Counted from the first letter of the stretch, positions 1 through 7,506 are shown. The stretch: DNA of 9,494 nucleotides from Sphingobacteriales bacterium (GCA_024640385.1 JAHEFC010000001.1:1-9494); one strand, 5' to 3'. Translations and numbers: made by a program. The notes: a model not told the origin generated them from the sequence alone.

Positions 1-1018
1 CTGGCCGGGTACGGAATCCGGCATGCTCTCCTACCCTGCCTGGAACAGTTTGAGTTCGGAAAAACTTAAAACCGGCGTATCCACCCAATTTGATGACGAT
101 CCCGATGGTGATGCCTGGGCGCCGCTGGAATCAGATGCTCCACTATACAATCACTACTGGTTCTGGAGTAAACAGAACGAAACAAAGCGCCGATCAGTGG
201 AAGAGCTGGTGAAGATGTATTACCGATCAGTGGGATATGGCGGCACGATGTTATTGAACTGCTCACCGGATAGTACAGGGGTTATAGTTGAAGGAGACAA
301 AGCAGTGTACAAAGCATTCGGTGATGAGATTTCAAGGCGGTTTTCAAAACCGTTGAGATTTTTGAAAGATCAACGGACTCTTTCACTGAAATTGACATTC
401 GATCAACCCACTACGTTGAATCATGTGGTATTTGGGGAAGACTACAGGGAAGGACACAGGATTCGTGCTTATGAATTGATCGGGATCAAAAATGGTGTGC
501 GGTCGGTCATTGTAAAGGGCTCGTCGGTAGGAAGAAAAAAAATTGATGCATTCACTACTGCAACCTTTGATGGGATCGAACTTAAGATCACATCGGCAGT
601 TGGCACACCCATGATCCGGTACTTCGATGTCTATAACGTTTCGGGTTTTGTTTTCCAACCGGAGCCCAATGAAACGCCCGACTGGAATGACTGTGGACAG
701 TGGAATACATCTTCATTTAAAAATGGCCGCGATACTTTGACCCTGTTGCTGAATGATTTTATTAGGAAGCCGGGTCAGTTTGAATTGAAGATGCTGAGCG
801 ATGTTTCAGTAACAGGTACATCCATTGATTCTGCTGTATTATTGATCGATGGAACGCCGGCTTCAAAATACCTGGCCCGTGACGGTTGGGATAAGTTTTA
901 TATCAGTCGTACGGATCAGATTGGACCGAGCAGCAGTACCTCGGTCATATTGTATATGCGTTCGGACAACCAGGTTTTCCAGAATCGGGGCCGGTTTATT
1001 ATCAGAGCGCGGAATTAA
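1..1018 (+). CDS. Alpha-L-fucosidase (GH29-type), C-terminal part, 5' truncated by window
   Basis: The reading frame is open from base 2 to the TAA at 1016-1018, so the gene begins before the window; the ATG at 23 lies inside the domain and is not the real start. The first ~115 residues resemble the end of a GH29 catalytic barrel: WPGTESG near the edge, a later YNHYWFW segment, then the characteristic GGTMLLNCSPDSTGVI strand-loop in which the family usually has LLN.PPD..G. About 345-650 encodes a beta-rich stretch (SLKLTFDQPTTLNHVVFGED, ending RYFDVYNV) that looks like an F5/8 type C / galactose-binding module. A final ~110 residues (from about 670) form another probable beta-sandwich that I cannot name. 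Family role: release of terminal alpha-L-fucose from glycans, normally in the periplasm or outside the cell. The catalytic nucleophile and the signal peptide would lie upstream of the window, so activity cannot be judged. It converges on the efflux operon and has no obvious functional link to it. Confidence 0.82.
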   Translation, partial: WPGTESGMLSYPAWNSLSSEKLKTGVSTQFDDDPDGDAWAPLESDAPLYNHYWFWSKQNETKRRSVEELVKMYYRSVGYGGTMLLNCSPDSTGVIVEGDKAVYKAFGDEISRRFSKPLRFLKDQRTLSLKLTFDQPTTLNHVVFGEDYREGHRIRAYELIGIKNGVRSVIVKGSSVGRKKIDAFTTATFDGIELKITSAVGTPMIRYFDVYNVSGFVFQPEPNETPDWNDCGQWNTSSFKNGRDTLTLLLNDFIRKPGQFELKMLSDVSVTGTSIDSAVLLIDGTPASKYLARDGWDKFYISRTDQIGPSSSTSVILYMRSDNQVFQNRGRFIIRARN

Positions 1019-1032
1019 TGTGCTGGCTGGAT

Positions 1033-1177
1033 ATCTAGTGTGCAGGCCGGTTAGCCGGAGAGTAATTAATGCAAAAGATAAACAAGTAAGTTTCCTTAGT
1101 CAAGATGCACTAAGGAAACTTCCCCGCTTATCTCCTGCATTTTTCTGCTAGCATACTAACCGGCGAGCACACTAGAT
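1033..1177. repeat. 145-bp nested inverted repeat between convergent genes
   Basis: Outer arms 1033-1054 and 1156-1177 are inverted copies matching at 20 of 22 positions; the two mismatches are adjacent, at 1044-1045. Inner arms 1069-1100 and 1109-1140 match at 26 of 32 positions around an 8-nt loop (1101-1108). Between outer and inner arms lie unpaired stretches of 14 nt (1055-1068) and 15 nt (1141-1155). Read as minus-strand RNA, that is the 3' end of the RND pump transcript, five of the six inner mismatches become G-U wobble pairs; as plus-strand RNA they would be A-C mismatches. The right outer arm contains the last seven codons and the TAG stop of the RND gene. No flanking target-site duplication and no reading frame are seen. 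It may be a long terminator or mRNA 3'-end stabiliser, or a remnant of a small non-coding inverted-repeat element. Confidence 0.8.
1088..1121. terminator. Perfect 13-bp hairpin, possible bidirectional terminator
   Basis: AAGTTTCCTTAGT at 1088-1100 is the exact reverse complement of 1109-1121, with loop CAAGATGC. It sits between two converging genes, the usual place for a bidirectional terminator. Neither side is followed by a clean U-tract. The minus-strand side is moderately U-rich (ACTTGTTTATCTTTTGC) and the plus-strand side begins CCCCGC, so termination is more plausible for the efflux operon than for the fucosidase. It forms the tip of the longer 1033-1177 inverted repeat. Confidence 0.5.
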
Positions 1178-4100
1178 TCAATTCTTGGTGGAATCAATTT
1201 ATATACTACCGGGGTCACTATTCTCGACAAAATGGTTGATGAAATAAGCCCTCCGATCAACACCAATGCAAGCGGCGAAATCAGCGGGTTGCTGTTCATC
1301 GCGATGGGGGTAAGTCCTCCAATAGCGGTCAGGCTCGTCAATACAATAGGGAGGAAGCGGATCTCGCCGGCTTGTTTAATGGCGTCGTCAAGACCCATCC
1401 CCTGTTCACGCAGTTGATTGGTGAAATCAACGAGCAGGATGGAGTTCTTTACTTCCACGCCGGCCAGTGCAATGAATCCAACGATAGCTACAAAAGATAA
1501 AGGATTGCCAGTGGCCCAAAGCATCAACACCCCACCGATCACGCCGAGCGGGATCACGGAGAGTACGATCAACATGCCTTTGAAGGTTTTGAATTCCAGC
1601 AGCAATACCATGATGAATAAAAATATGGTAGCGATCACTACCGTCCCGAAACTTCCGCCAAATGCTTCCTGCTTGGATTCCACTTCACCTGCAAGCTGAA
1701 TGGAATAGCCTTCGGGAAGGTTCAACGATGAAGACCTTGCCATGAATTCATTGGTGATCTTTTCGGGCAATACGCCTTCCCTGTTGAAGGCCGTTACCGT
1801 TACATATCTTTCCTTATTCAGGTGTTTGATGGTAGTGGGAGAAGTTTCAAACTCCATATCCGCCACCTGCTTCAATGGAATGGGCGTACCCACTGCATTG
1901 TTCACATAGATATCTTCGAACGTTTTCAACGTGGCAAATTTGTTCTTCGGTGCATTCATTACAATATCATAATCATCACCCTGCTCGTTGGTGTACTGGC
2001 CCAGTTCAACACCGGAAACGGCTAACCGAATCGTTTTGTCTATATCGGCTGTCAGTATCCCCAGGCTTCGTGATTTCTCTGTATTGATGTTCAGCCGGAT
2101 ATCAGATTTCATCAGGTCAACTTCATTTTTCACATAGATGGCTCCATCTACTGTTTTCATACTGGCTTCGGCCCTCGATGCTAGATTACGTAAAGTGTCC
2201 AGGTTGTCGCCCACAATGCGGATGGCAACGGGTGCTTCAACCGGAGGACCCTGCTCAAAATCTTTCACTTCAATTTTAGCTCCCGCCATCGTGTTGAATG
2301 TATCCCGGAGTTTGCTGATGATCTTTCTTTTCTCAACCGCATTCATATCTTTTTCCAATTGAACATAGATCTGCGCGAAGTCTGCCTTTTCATTTTCAGG
2401 GATCTCGTTATAATAGATCCTCGGATTTCCCTTTCCTACATTGGTAGTGAAATAGCTGATCTTATTTTCCCTGGCCAGAACTTTTTCAACTTTTTTTGCC
2501 ACCTCATTGGTGGTTTCAATATTGCTCTGCAAAGGCATATTGATATTGACCAGGAACTGTGGTTTTTCAGATGTGGGGAAGATGCGGAAACCGATGATCT
2601 TGAAAACGCCCAAAGAACCTATAAACAAACCAAGTGCAATGAACAGTGTGATCATGGGGCGCTGCAAGGCCCTGTCCAGGAGCTTTGAATAAGAACCACT
2701 GATCAGCTTTTTCAAACCTCTCATGAACAGATTTCCTTCCGGTTTGTGATCTGCTTTCAGCATGCGGCTGGCCAGGAAAGGAACAATGGTGAGCGAGACC
2801 AGCATGGATGCGAACACGGAAGTGATCACTGCCAAAGGAAGACTGCGAATGAATTCACCTGAACCTTCGGGAAGGAAGACCAATGGCAGAAAGGCCACGA
2901 TCAATGTGGCTGTGCATCCGATCACCGCCAGCGTGATCTGTTTGGTGGCTTCGATAGCGGCAAAGGTTTTTGAATGTCCTTCGCGCAGCCATCTTTCTAT
3001 ATTTTCTACAACTACTATACTGTCGTCAACCAGCAAACCCAGGGCAACCACAAATCCTACTATACTCAACTGGTTCAGGGAAAAGCCCATGGCATTGAGG
3101 GCAACAATGCCCAAACCCAGTGAAAGGGGAATGGCCACCATTACTACTAGCGATGCGCGATTGCCCAGGGGAAGCAGGGTGATCAATACCAGGCCGATAG
3201 CGATCAGGAAGTCGATACCCAAACCCGATAATCTTTTGTCTACATTATCGGCCTGGTCAAAATTCTTGACGAGCTCAATATTGGGTGGAAGTTTTTTCTC
3301 AAACTGTTTCAGAAGCGGCAGGTAGGTTTTTTGAGTGCGGGCAATATTCTCTCCTTCTTTCTGTGCTGCCGTTACCAATACGGCCCTGTGTCCGTTTAGT
3401 CTTACTATATGCTTTTGTTCTTCGTCAGAAAAGTTCACATCGGCAATGTCTTTGAGCCTGGTGATGTTTCCTCCGGCTGAATACACAACCGTATTCCTGA
3501 TCTCTTCAATGTTCCTATACTTGCCGCTGGTTTTTATATTGAAAGTCTTCTCCCCTGCCCGTACGCTTCCTGCAGGAATATTTGCTGCTTCGCTTTGAAT
3601 GTTTCCGATCACATAGTTGATGGGAATATTAAGTTTTGCGATCTTGTCCAGCTGAAGGTCTATGCGGATGGTTTGTTCCTGCACACCGTGGTATTCCACT
3701 TTTTTCAGGCTTTTCAGTTTCTCCAGGTCTTCTTTCAGTTCTTTGGCATAGAACTTCATCTTTTCGTTGGATGCGTTTTCAGATACCAGGGCGATCTGCA
3801 AAACATTCACATCGGTTGGTGTGACTTTTTTGACTTCTATCTTATAAATATCCTGCGGAAGTGTTGCACGGAGGGAGTTGACTTCGCGGACCAGTTCCTG
3901 GTATTTGGAATCTACATTGGAGGAATATTTATACTTCACTTCAAGTACGGCAACGCCGTCATTGATATTGGTTTTGATCTCCTTGATATCGTCCAGCTCA
4001 TGGATCTTATTCTCGATGGGTTTGACCACCAGTTCTTCCATATCCTGCGGACTGGTGCCCGGATAGATGATCACGATCGGGAATTGCGGGGGATTGAGTT

Positions 4101-4215
4101 CCGGATCTTCGGAGCGTGGCATATTCATCACTGTAGTCACACTGACCACTATGATCATCAGGAACAATACCAGGGTGAGCTGATAGTTCTTTACAAAAAA
4201 AGATGTGAATTTCAT
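1156..4215 (-). CDS. RND efflux permease (AcrB/HAE1-like inner-membrane pump)
   Basis: This is a proton-driven inner-membrane transporter, the energy-coupling part of a tripartite efflux complex. I chose the ATG at 4215 (MKFTSFFVKNYQLTLVL, 1019 residues, normal family length). The frame also opens at 4263, but that would overlap the upstream gene and add 16 polar residues before TM1. The layout is TM1 at ~13-30, a porter domain, TM2-6 from ~332 to 485, TM7 at ~522-541, a second porter domain and TM8-12 from ~856. The proton-relay aspartates are seen in TM4 (GLLVDDSIVVVENIER, D397/D398) and the matching lysine in TM10 (GVEVKNSILLVDF, K923). The DD pair and the VKN motif favour a drug/lipophile pump of the HAE1 type over a CzcA-type metal pump; the substrate cannot be read from sequence. 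It is the last gene of the operon, 19 nt after the adaptor. Its final seven codons and stop lie inside an inverted-repeat arm. Confidence 0.96.
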   Translation of the reverse strand: MKFTSFFVKNYQLTLVLFLMIIVVSVTTVMNMPRSEDPELNPPQFPIVIIYPGTSPQDMEELVVKPIENKIHELDDIKEIKTNINDGVAVLEVKYKYSSNVDSKYQELVREVNSLRATLPQDIYKIEVKKVTPTDVNVLQIALVSENASNEKMKFYAKELKEDLEKLKSLKKVEYHGVQEQTIRIDLQLDKIAKLNIPINYVIGNIQSEAANIPAGSVRAGEKTFNIKTSGKYRNIEEIRNTVVYSAGGNITRLKDIADVNFSDEEQKHIVRLNGHRAVLVTAAQKEGENIARTQKTYLPLLKQFEKKLPPNIELVKNFDQADNVDKRLSGLGIDFLIAIGLVLITLLPLGNRASLVVMVAIPLSLGLGIVALNAMGFSLNQLSIVGFVVALGLLVDDSIVVVENIERWLREGHSKTFAAIEATKQITLAVIGCTATLIVAFLPLVFLPEGSGEFIRSLPLAVITSVFASMLVSLTIVPFLASRMLKADHKPEGNLFMRGLKKLISGSYSKLLDRALQRPMITLFIALGLFIGSLGVFKIIGFRIFPTSEKPQFLVNINMPLQSNIETTNEVAKKVEKVLARENKISYFTTNVGKGNPRIYYNEIPENEKADFAQIYVQLEKDMNAVEKRKIISKLRDTFNTMAGAKIEVKDFEQGPPVEAPVAIRIVGDNLDTLRNLASRAEASMKTVDGAIYVKNEVDLMKSDIRLNINTEKSRSLGILTADIDKTIRLAVSGVELGQYTNEQGDDYDIVMNAPKNKFATLKTFEDIYVNNAVGTPIPLKQVADMEFETSPTTIKHLNKERYVTVTAFNREGVLPEKITNEFMARSSSLNLPEGYSIQLAGEVESKQEAFGGSFGTVVIATIFLFIMVLLLEFKTFKGMLIVLSVIPLGVIGGVLMLWATGNPLSFVAIVGFIALAGVEVKNSILLVDFTNQLREQGMGLDDAIKQAGEIRFLPIVLTSLTAIGGLTPIAMNSNPLISPLALVLIGGLISSTILSRIVTPVVYKLIPPRIESSVLAG

Positions 4216-4234
4216 TTGCCTGGTTTTGGTATGG

Positions 4235-5278
4235 TTATTTGATGACGGTAATGGTAGATTCATCGTTCAGGTAGGGAGAACCTGAGGAGACAACGTAGGC
4301 GAAACCTTCCAGTCCGCTGATCACCTGTACGGAGTTGTTGTTGATCTGGCCAATCACCACTTCTACTTTCTTCACTGATCTTCCATCGTTGCTGGCGAAT
4401 ACAAATCCTTTTTTGCCATTGGCTTCGAGCAACGATTCGTATGGGATACTGTAACCATTCTGTTTACTGCTGCTGGAAATGGATGCTTTGCCGAACATGC
4501 CGGTGGCGGGCTGTTCCTTACCGAAATCGATTTGCAGCTCGATGCCGAAAGATCCGTCTGCCGGATCTGCGGCGAGAGATCTTTTTGACACAGTGGCCGG
4601 GAAAGTTTTGCCGGGGAATGCTTCAAATGTTACGGAGGCTTTGTTGCCTTTTTCGATCAGTGCCCAGTCTTTGTCAGAAACACCGGTAGCCAGTATCCAG
4701 GCTGATGCATTGGATACACCGCCTACGATCAATACCGGCCCGCCGGGTTCGCTGAGTTCTCCATCGTTCTTTAATTTCCTGATAATAAATCCGTCCTGTG
4801 TAGCATAGATCTTCGAGTATTGTTGATTGAAACTGGCCTGCGAAAGATTTTGCCGGGCAATGTCAAGTCCTGTTTTTACATTTTGCAGTTGTTCCAGGGT
4901 GGCCACACTGTCTTTATACAGATTCTGCACGCGTTGATAATCTCGCTCTGCTTTTTGCAGCGCCAGTTGTACCTGTTGCACCTGGGCGCTGATCTCGGTT
5001 GATTTTATGGTGGCCAGGAGTTGGCCTTTACGAACCTTGTCACCTTCTTTCACATAGATCCTGTCTATTACTCCACCTGTTTTGAATGAGAGTTTCACTT
5101 CATCCTGGGTAGAAAGGTAGCCGGTTACGTGGATGATATTATCTGCGGCTTCTTCTTTAATAGAAATGAGTTTGACAGGAATGGGTTTTTCTGATTCCTT
5201 GATCTTGGTTTCACCGGCCTTGCTGCCGCAAGCGTGTAGTACGATGGTGATGGCGATGAGGGATAATACGTTTCGCAT
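4235..5278 (-). CDS. RND efflux periplasmic adaptor (membrane fusion protein), lipoprotein
   Basis: 347 residues. The N-terminus MRNVLSLIAITIVLHACGSK is a lipoprotein signal with lipobox LHAC, so Cys17 is the likely lipidated residue anchoring it to the inner membrane. The order of domains fits the family: first lipoyl half at ~61-92 (GGVIDRIYVKEGDKVRKGQL), an alpha-helical coiled-coil hairpin at ~93-147 (EISAQVQQVQLALQKAERDY and return helix), second lipoyl half at ~155-187 (IYATQDGFIIRKL...GPVLIVG), a beta-barrel at ~190-268, and a membrane-proximal domain to the end. Its role is to bridge the RND permease and the outer-membrane channel. The ATG at 5278 is 11 nt after the stop of the tolC-like gene, and the stop is 19 nt before the permease start, which indicates one transcript. 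There is no clear Shine-Dalgarno sequence, as is usual in Bacteroidota. Confidence 0.95.
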   Translation of the reverse strand: MRNVLSLIAITIVLHACGSKAGETKIKESEKPIPVKLISIKEEAADNIIHVTGYLSTQDEVKLSFKTGGVIDRIYVKEGDKVRKGQLLATIKSTEISAQVQQVQLALQKAERDYQRVQNLYKDSVATLEQLQNVKTGLDIARQNLSQASFNQQYSKIYATQDGFIIRKLKNDGELSEPGGPVLIVGGVSNASAWILATGVSDKDWALIEKGNKASVTFEAFPGKTFPATVSKRSLAADPADGSFGIELQIDFGKEQPATGMFGKASISSSSKQNGYSIPYESLLEANGKKGFVFASNDGRSVKKVEVVIGQINNNSVQVISGLEGFAYVVSSGSPYLNDESTITVIK

Positions 5279-5289
5279 GGTCTTTTGAA

Positions 5290-6738
5290 TTAGTTGAGAT
5301 TGTATGATGAGGTTTGACGCTCGTAATCTGCCAGTGCTGCCAATAGCCTGTAGCGCGTGAGTTCTTTCTGCAGTTGTGATTGCGTAAGCTGGTTACGTGC
5401 ATCCAGCAGTTCGATATAGTTGTTGATACCTTCTTTGTATCCGCGGTCGATCAGCTTGAAATATTTTGTGGCGGATTCTTCCTGTTTGATCGAATTCAGG
5501 AAATTGTTGTAGCTGTTCTTTGCATTGCTCTTGCTGGTGAATGCTGCCAGTTCAAGATTCTGGCGGAGGTCTTTATCCTGCAGGTCCAGGGATCGGATGT
5601 CGAGTTCAGATTGTTTGATCGCATTCAGGTTCCTGTTGCCTGCAAAGATGGGAACGTTGAACTGCACACCGCCGAGATAGAAGAAGGAATTCTTCTTCAC
5701 TGCAAAATTAAAATCCTGCATGGCCAGATCGAGAAAGGCGTTCACCCTGGGTGCGTGATAGGCCTTGTTGAATTTCAAAGTCTGGTAGTTGATATCTTTT
5801 GCGATGGACAGGGATTTCAGTTCTTCCCGGGCGTTGATATTCTCTGCGTATTCATTGATGGCTTTTTGGGTTTCGGCGGGGAGATTGATCTCTTCAATGA
5901 TTATGGCTTCGGTAAGGGTTGTGTTGCGGAGTGAATTGAAATAAGCGATGGCTTTTTGTTTTTCATTTTCCGCGTTGGATAATTCTGTTTCCACTCTTTT
6001 CACTTCGGCTTCGGCGCGCGACACATAGGCGGGCAGGCCTTTACCATTTTGCAGCAGGCTTTGGTTGGTGCGGAGGTTTTCATTCACCACGGCTAACGCT
6101 GAAGTATAGATGTGGATGGCTTTGTCTGCCATCAGTATATTATAGTATGATTGTTTGATGGCTTTCACGAGTTCGCGTTTGTAGATGCTGATCTCGTTCT
6201 CCTTGAGTTTGACTTCCTGCTGTTTTACGTTCTTGTTGTATTTGAGCGCAGGATTGTAGAGGGGCATTGTTGTTTTCAGGCGCACGTCGTAGAAGTTGTT
6301 TGGGATCAGTTGTTCTTCCACGTTCTGGATGGTAGGAAATTTATCTGATGCGGTGAGCTGGTTTAGTGTCTGGTACACGGGGTTGAGCAGGTCTCCCACG
6401 GGGATGGCTATAGTGCGTCCACCTTGAGACAGGGTGTATGAACCGTCGAAGCTTGAGGTGGGGAGATAATAACTTTTGGCATCTTTGAGTGCGATTAGGG
6501 ATTTCTCCAGGGTGATATTTTTCTGCTGGAGCACCAGGTTATTCGCGAGGGCCTCTTTGATGTAGAGGTCGAGCTGGCTCTGGGCATTCCCTGTTTGGCT
6601 GAAGGCCAATATGGTGAGCAAGATTGGGAGGAGGGCCGATAGCTTTTTGAGTCTGGCTTTTCTGGCTTTACCTCTTCGCTTCTGTTCCTCTTCCAGGTCT
6701 TTTTGCGTGGTAGCAGACGGTGCATCGGTCCAGCTCAT
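5290..6738 (-). CDS. TolC-like outer-membrane efflux channel
   Basis: This is the outer-membrane exit duct of the tripartite pump. The long, Gln/Asn/Lys/Glu-rich helical repeats are those of the OEP family: the first begins at LDLYIKEALANNLVLQQKNI soon after the signal peptide, and the protein ends near ELTRYRLLAALADYERQTSS. The start is uncertain. The frame is open from a GTG at 6822, but that codon lies in the middle of a TetR operator and cannot be a sensible start. ATG codons occur at 6804, 6795 and 6738. I prefer 6738 (MSWTDAPS, 482 residues) because it leaves room for a 5' leader and has AGGA just upstream. Every option leaves an unusually long, basic region (KRRGKARKARLKK) before the hydrophobic core LSALLPILLTILAF and the probable cleavage site GNA|QS at ~52. 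First structural gene of the operon. Confidence 0.92.
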   Translation of the reverse strand: MSWTDAPSATTQKDLEEEQKRRGKARKARLKKLSALLPILLTILAFSQTGNAQSQLDLYIKEALANNLVLQQKNITLEKSLIALKDAKSYYLPTSSFDGSYTLSQGGRTIAIPVGDLLNPVYQTLNQLTASDKFPTIQNVEEQLIPNNFYDVRLKTTMPLYNPALKYNKNVKQQEVKLKENEISIYKRELVKAIKQSYYNILMADKAIHIYTSALAVVNENLRTNQSLLQNGKGLPAYVSRAEAEVKRVETELSNAENEKQKAIAYFNSLRNTTLTEAIIIEEINLPAETQKAINEYAENINAREELKSLSIAKDINYQTLKFNKAYHAPRVNAFLDLAMQDFNFAVKKNSFFYLGGVQFNVPIFAGNRNLNAIKQSELDIRSLDLQDKDLRQNLELAAFTSKSNAKNSYNNFLNSIKQEESATKYFKLIDRGYKEGINNYIELLDARNQLTQSQLQKELTRYRLLAALADYERQTSSYNLN

Positions 6739-6806
6739 GATCCTGCTTTCTGTGTAGGATCTGCTCTTAGTGGTTTGATTGATCAACGTTCTCATTGTTA
6801 ACATTG

Positions 6807-6841
6807 TATTATTAATGAACACTGTTCACCTTTGGTGCAAA
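6807..6841 (-). promoter_or_regulatory. Possible promoter of the tolC-like/adaptor/RND operon
   Basis: On the minus strand a TTTG (6841-6838) could be the -33 element of a Bacteroidota promoter, and TAATAATA (6814-6807) an imperfect -7 element. The spacer is 23 nt, longer than the usual ~20, and the -7 box lacks the TTTG ending, so this is a weak match. The placement is supported mainly by the operator lying between the two boxes, as it does in the tetR promoter. A run of eight T (6846-6839) directly after the tetR stop overlaps the upstream box. Read-through from tetR may also contribute to operon expression. Confidence 0.35.
6816..6828. promoter_or_regulatory. TetR-type operator in front of the efflux operon
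   Basis: TGAACA-C-TGTTCA is a perfect 13-bp palindrome with 6-bp arms and a single central base (6822). The same 13 bases occur at the centre of the longer palindrome before tetR, and I noticed no further copy elsewhere in the window. It lies in the 26-nt gap between the tetR stop and the operon. TetR-family dimers typically bind such palindromes and block promoters, so this is the probable site by which the adjacent regulator represses the pump genes. Confidence 0.8.
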
Positions 6842-6848
6842 AAAAAGC

Positions 6849-7457
6849 TCAGAATTTTGCAAGCATTTCTGTGAAAATCTTAAAGCTGTTGTCAATAAGG
6901 GTCAGAGGATCTTTGTCGTCATATGCCTGGCATCTTTCCCGGCAGTACAGGGCCGCCATACCGTGCATGGTGGACCAGATGAAGAAAGAGAGATCGTCGA
7001 TATCCTTTCCCTGGAATCTTCCAGCGGCCTGGCAATCCCTTAGAACCTGTTTAAGGTGTTCGAGGGCGTGGTCACCTTCCACCCAGCAATCGTCCTGCTC
7101 CATATTCATGGGGGCCTGCATAATGAACATCAAATCATAGAAATCTTTGTTGTTTTTGGCAAATTCCATGTAAATGCGGCCCATTGCGGTTAATCTTTCG
7201 AAAGGATCGGCTACAAACTGCAGGGGTTCCATCATTGCGATCAGCTTCCTGAATCCTTCCTGGTGGAGGGCGTAGAAGATATCATCTTTCTCTTTAAAGT
7301 ACAGGTAAATGGTGCCGGGGGAATATTCGATCTTCTCGGCGATATTGCGGATACTGGTTTCGAAATAGCCTTTTTCCAGGAACAGGGTCCTGGCCGCGTC
7401 GAGGATGAGCGATCTCATTTCCTCTTTTTCCCTTTGTTTGCGTGTGGCTATTGACAT
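6849..7457 (-). CDS. TetR-family transcriptional repressor of the efflux operon
   Basis: I chose the ATG at 7457 (MSIATRKQREKEEMRSLILD, 202 residues, normal for the family). The frame extends to a GTG at 7490, but that adds a hydrophobic MFIFFVLLILT encoded across the operator. The N-terminal DNA-binding domain is clear: RSLILDAARTLFLEKGYFETSIRNIAE, then the helix-turn-helix and its usual continuation EYSPGTIYLYFKEKDDIFYAL at ~45-65. The C-terminal ligand/dimer domain contains FIWSTMHGMAALY, resembling the W..HG signature of the WHG-type TetR C-terminal domain. Its role is inferred from position: it sits immediately upstream of the efflux genes on the same strand, and identical operator cores precede both tetR and the pump operon. 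That predicts autorepression and pump repression relieved by a pump substrate. Ligand unknown. Confidence 0.95.
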   Translation of the reverse strand: MSIATRKQREKEEMRSLILDAARTLFLEKGYFETSIRNIAEKIEYSPGTIYLYFKEKDDIFYALHQEGFRKLIAMMEPLQFVADPFERLTAMGRIYMEFAKNNKDFYDLMFIMQAPMNMEQDDCWVEGDHALEHLKQVLRDCQAAGRFQGKDIDDLSFFIWSTMHGMAALYCRERCQAYDDKDPLTLIDNSFKIFTEMLAKF

Positions 7458-7474
7458 GGTTAAAATTAACAGCA

Positions 7475-7506
7475 CAAAGAAAATGAACACTGTTCATTTT
7501 TCCAAA
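7475..7506 (-). promoter_or_regulatory. Bacteroidota-type promoter of tetR
   Basis: On the minus strand, TTTG (7506-7503) is followed after exactly 20 nt by TTTCTTTG (7482-7475), one base off the TAnnTTTG -7 consensus of the Bacteroidota primary sigma factor. Spacing and both boxes fit. The start point would fall around 7468-7470, giving a leader of about 12 nt to the ATG at 7457. The 21-bp operator occupies the spacer, so a bound repressor would exclude RNA polymerase. Confidence 0.6.
7480..7500. promoter_or_regulatory. TetR-type operator, perfect 21-bp palindrome
   Basis: Left arm AAAATGAACA (7480-7489), central C (7490) and right arm TGTTCATTTT (7491-7500) are perfectly symmetrical. The 13-bp core is identical to the site before the tolC-like gene, but here the symmetry extends four more bases on each side. 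That suggests this may be the stronger site and the basis of autoregulation. Confidence 0.87.

Noticed and set aside
849..1151. 100-codon plus-strand frame overlapping the fucosidase end and the inverted repeat
   Set aside because: Most of it lies out of frame within the fucosidase gene and the rest is the hairpin region; there is no recognisable domain or start signal.
3595..4242. 215-codon open frame on the plus strand opposite the RND gene
   Set aside because: It is antisense to well-conserved RND coding sequence and encodes a low-complexity Phe/His/Asp-rich protein typical of shadow frames. The same applies to the long plus-strand frames at 2762-3325 and 5380-5934.
1156..6738. Assignment of the pump as a CzcCBA-type heavy-metal exporter
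   Set aside because: The gene order would fit, but the permease has the paired aspartates (VDDSIVVVEN) and VKNSILLVDF motif of HAE1-type drug pumps, and no metal-binding motifs or metal-responsive regulator are seen.
6839..6846. Intrinsic terminator after tetR based on the run of eight T on the minus strand
   Set aside because: No stable hairpin precedes the T-run in the end of tetR; the run more likely belongs to the upstream part of the operon promoter.
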